Below, piece after piece: positions 23,232 to 24,776 of a DNA stretch of 24,776 nucleotides. The DNA lies in contig JAQCDI010000005.1 in assembly GCA_027620595.1 (NCBI GenBank), positions 1 through 24,776 of the forward strand, written 5' to 3'. A model generated the notes under the pieces. It had not been told where the DNA came from. It saw nothing but the letters and a program-made list of their open reading frames with translations, and ran no database searches. This stretch comes from Bacteroidota bacterium. Lineage in GTDB: Bacteria; Bacteroidota; Rhodothermia; Rhodothermales; UBA10348. Positions within the stretch are counted from its first letter, which is position 1. Every line of letters starts with the position of its first letter. The translations under genes were made by a program, and so were the position numbers.

Positions 23232-24428
23232 TCAGAACAAATGGATCAGCAAGCCGCTGCGCAACTTGGGCTCGAACCATGTGGATTTGGGCGGCATGAG
23301 CAGTCCGGCGTCGGAAACCTGCACGAGCTCTTCGATGCTTGTGGCAACCATGGAGATGGCCATCTGGGCTTCCCCGCTGTCCACCCGCTTCTCCAGTTCG
23401 GCCGTCCCCCGGATGCCCCCCACAAAATCGATGTTGGCATCCGTTCGGGGATCCGTGATACCCAGGAGCGGCTCGAGGATGTGTTCCGAGAGCCGGCTCA
23501 CATCCAGACGATCCACCACTTCGGGGCCTTTGGCCTCAGGCAACGTCATGCCGTACCACGCTCCATCCAGGTACAGGCAGATATCCCCCCTGTGCTGCGG
23601 GACCGGGTCCGATACCGGGGTAAGGCCGAACCGCTCCTGAAGCCGCCCCAGGAAAGTCCCTGGACTTCCCGGCAAACGGAAAATGAGCCGGTTGTAGGCC
23701 AGGATGGCCATGTCTCCCATGGGAAAAAGTACCGCCGGGAAGAATCGCACCTCGTGTTCTCCCGCCAACCCGGCCGCTGCCCGGCTGGCCGCTTTGCAGC
23801 GATGATGTCCGTCGGCCACGTAGAGGTGGTCAATCTCTACAAACATGTCGACCAGTGCGCCGGGCTGCAAAACCCGCCAGATGGTGTGCCTGACGCCATC
23901 ATCGGCTGTCAGGTCATACAAGGGCTCCATTTCCATGGTGGCCGAAATGACCCGCGCTACCCCTGGGTGATCCTTGAAGGTCAGCATCACCGGCTCGGCA
24001 TGCGCCCGTTGCTCGAGGATGTGGCGCGTCCGGTCGTCCTCCTTGACAGGCCGGGTCAATTCATGCTTGAGGATGACATCATTGTCGTAGTCATCAACGG
24101 ACACGCATCCGAAAATACCGGTCTGTGCTCGCCCCGCCATGATCAGGCGATAGACGTACAGGGACGGAAGGGCTTCCTGCAGGCTGTCATTTCCTGAGGC
24201 AAAAGCCGAGAGATTATCCGCTCCCGTGGCATATACCAGGTCGTCATGCTCGTCCACACCCTCGGGAAGGTCGATCTCCGGTCGGATGATGTGGAGGAAG
24301 CTGGACGGTTTACCATGGGCCAGCTGCCGGGCTTCGGCCGTGTTGATGACGTCGTATGGGACGCAGGCCACTTCGGCCGCTTTGCCGGGCACGGGACGCA
24401 GGGCGCGGAACGTGTGGATATGAGCCAT
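23232..24428 (-). CDS. DUF1015-family protein, first gene of the serine operon
   Basis: The family has no function I can state with certainty. The 398-residue protein has the family hallmarks: an N-terminal HTFRALRPVPGKAAEVACVP, then VPYDVINTAEAR, LKHELTRPVKEDDR (120-133), and VADGHHRCKAASRA with DGHHR at 206-210. The DGHHR element resembles that of ParB/sulfiredoxin-fold serine kinases such as SerK and SbnI; this resemblance is by eye. No signal peptide or membrane helix is seen, so it is cytosolic. It lies 28 bases before serA and probably shares its transcript, which ties it to serine or phosphoserine metabolism. No serB is present in the window. ATG 24428 gives MAHIHTFRALRP, the usual family start. 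Confidence 0.9.
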   Translation of the reverse strand: MAHIHTFRALRPVPGKAAEVACVPYDVINTAEARQLAHGKPSSFLHIIRPEIDLPEGVDEHDDLVYATGADNLSAFASGNDSLQEALPSLYVYRLIMAGRAQTGIFGCVSVDDYDNDVILKHELTRPVKEDDRTRHILEQRAHAEPVMLTFKDHPGVARVISATMEMEPLYDLTADDGVRHTIWRVLQPGALVDMFVEIDHLYVADGHHRCKAASRAAAGLAGEHEVRFFPAVLFPMGDMAILAYNRLIFRLPGSPGTFLGRLQERFGLTPVSDPVPQHRGDICLYLDGAWYGMTLPEAKGPEVVDRLDVSRLSEHILEPLLGITDPRTDANIDFVGGIRGTAELEKRVDSGEAQMAISMVATSIEELVQVSDAGLLMPPKSTWFEPKLRSGLLIHLF

Positions 24429-24551
24429 GGAACTGCGGTTTGAGGATGGAGCCGTCCATTGGATGTCGGCAGCACGCCCCTGACATCGGATTCCGTTGAG
24501 GTCGTGTGCTCGATCCGCCGTATATGTTAACAGGCACGCGGAGGCGAATCA

Positions 24552-24588
24552 TCCTGAAGGCCATGAAAAAGACACGAAGCCTTCAGGA
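24552..24588. repeat. Perfect 10-bp inverted repeat
   Basis: TCCTGAAGGC (24552-24561) is the reverse complement of GCCTTCAGGA (24579-24588), separated by 17 bases. No T-run follows directly on either strand. Immediately downstream, CCAAAGC (24589-24595) can pair imperfectly with GCTTTTTGG (24606-24614). It could be an operator for the serine operon or an end-of-transcript structure. Confidence 0.55.
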
Positions 24589-24646
24589 CCAAAGCGGGTT
24601 TATCGGCTTTTTGGGGCCATACGTACTGTTCAAGACCCAGATGAGC

Positions 24647-24674
24647 TTGTTTCAGACCCGGGATGTCGTATATT
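24647..24674 (+). promoter_or_regulatory. Promoter of the initiator tRNA gene
   Basis: TTGTTT (24647-24652) and TATATT (24669-24674) are separated by 16 bases, which puts transcription a few bases before the mature tRNA 5' end at 24686. Position and spacing make this the best promoter in the window. Confidence 0.62.
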
Positions 24675-24685
24675 CCGTGTTTCAT

Positions 24686-24758
24686 CGCGGGGTGGAGCAG
24701 CTGGTAGCTCATCGGGCTCATAACCCGAAGGTCGCAGGTTCGAATCCTGCCCCCGCTA
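24686..24758 (+). tRNA. Initiator tRNA-fMet (CAT anticodon)
   Basis: A 73-base cloverleaf very close to the E. coli initiator. Acceptor CGCGGGG (24686-24692) pairs with CCCCGCT (24751-24757), leaving the first pair C1:U72 unpaired, a requirement for formylation and against elongation use. The anticodon stem has three consecutive G:C pairs (GGG before CTCATAA, CCC after), the ribosomal P-site hallmark. The D-stem GAGC/GCTC keeps the initiator A11:U24 pair. The T-arm is GCAGG TTCGAAT CCTGC. The discriminator is A24758, followed by CAA, so CCA is not encoded and must be added by nucleotidyltransferase. It is separated from the window end by 18 bases, so any following tRNA or gene is out of view. 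Confidence 0.97.
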
Positions 24759-24776
24759 CAAGGAAGGGCGCTGACC

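Larger units (their letters stand above)
24429..24685. other. 257-bp divergent intergenic region, DUF1015 / tRNA-fMet
   Basis: No credible gene is present; open frames here overlap the tRNA or lack family features. The interval holds a perfect 10-bp inverted repeat (24552-24588), a second weaker hairpin followed by a T-rich stretch (24589-24614), the tRNA promoter, and presumably the reverse promoter for the serine operon, for which a TATACG near 24518-24523 on the minus strand is a weak candidate. Confidence 0.5.

Noticed and set aside
24527..24721. Short reverse open frame covering the intergenic region and tRNA
   Set aside because: It runs antisense through the tRNA gene and has no family features.
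1..24776. CRISPR array, insertion sequence, prophage or defence island
   Set aside because: No spaced direct repeats, transposase, integrase, terminal inverted repeats or toxin-antitoxin/defence motifs were seen; the gene content is conserved metabolism, translation and envelope functions.

Overview
The window reads as chromosomal housekeeping DNA from a GC-rich member of Bacteroidota in the broad sense, most likely a Rhodothermia/Balneolia-type marine or hypersaline lineage. The evidence is the FecI/FecR pair beside a TonB-dependent receptor with STN and carboxypeptidase-like domains, a DksA-like protein whose zinc-finger cysteines are mostly replaced, a type-2 isoleucyl-tRNA synthetase, a three-part PntA1/PntA2/PntB transhydrogenase, and the near absence of Shine-Dalgarno sequences. 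GC-rich codon use argues against a typical low-GC Bacteroidia or Flavobacteriia. The assignment to lineage is inference. There is no sign of phage, insertion sequences, CRISPR or other recent mobile DNA.

Layout. (1) 1-1494, minus: the 5' part of lepA (EF4), cut by the window edge. (2) 1880-6493, plus: an ECF sigma factor, its FecR-type membrane anti-sigma factor, an intrinsic terminator, then a TonB-dependent outer-membrane receptor. This is a cell-surface signalling and uptake module of unknown substrate. (3) 6437-16974, minus: a long co-directional run, in transcription order ybbA-like ATPase, ybbP-like permease, yggS, a DivIVA-domain protein, purine nucleoside phosphorylase, ileS, a DksA/TraR-family regulator and lspA. 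The yggS-divIVA-ileS-dksA-lspA order recalls the division-associated ylm/divIVA cluster of Gram-positive bacteria. (4) 16973-17716, plus: a TesA-like SGNH-hydrolase lipoprotein, divergent from ybbA, with the two start codons sharing one CATG. (5) 17714-20802, minus: the pntA1-pntA2-pntB operon, with its own promoter and a terminator. (6) 20886-24428, minus: DUF1015 gene, serA and serC, a serine-biosynthesis operon. (7) 24686-24758, plus: an initiator tRNA-fMet with a good promoter just upstream.

Most of the content is conserved metabolism and translation. The parts most worth a second look are the DivIVA protein with a 68-residue hyperacidic tract built on a 21-residue repeat and translationally coupled to a nucleoside phosphorylase; the DUF1015 protein, with a ParB/serine-kinase-like DGHHR motif, at the head of the serine operon; the IleRS with an exchanged HIGH motif (GIHH); the shared-start divergent ybbA/tesA pair; and the 57-bp coding overlap between the receptor and lspA. 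I found no clear new defence or mobile system.
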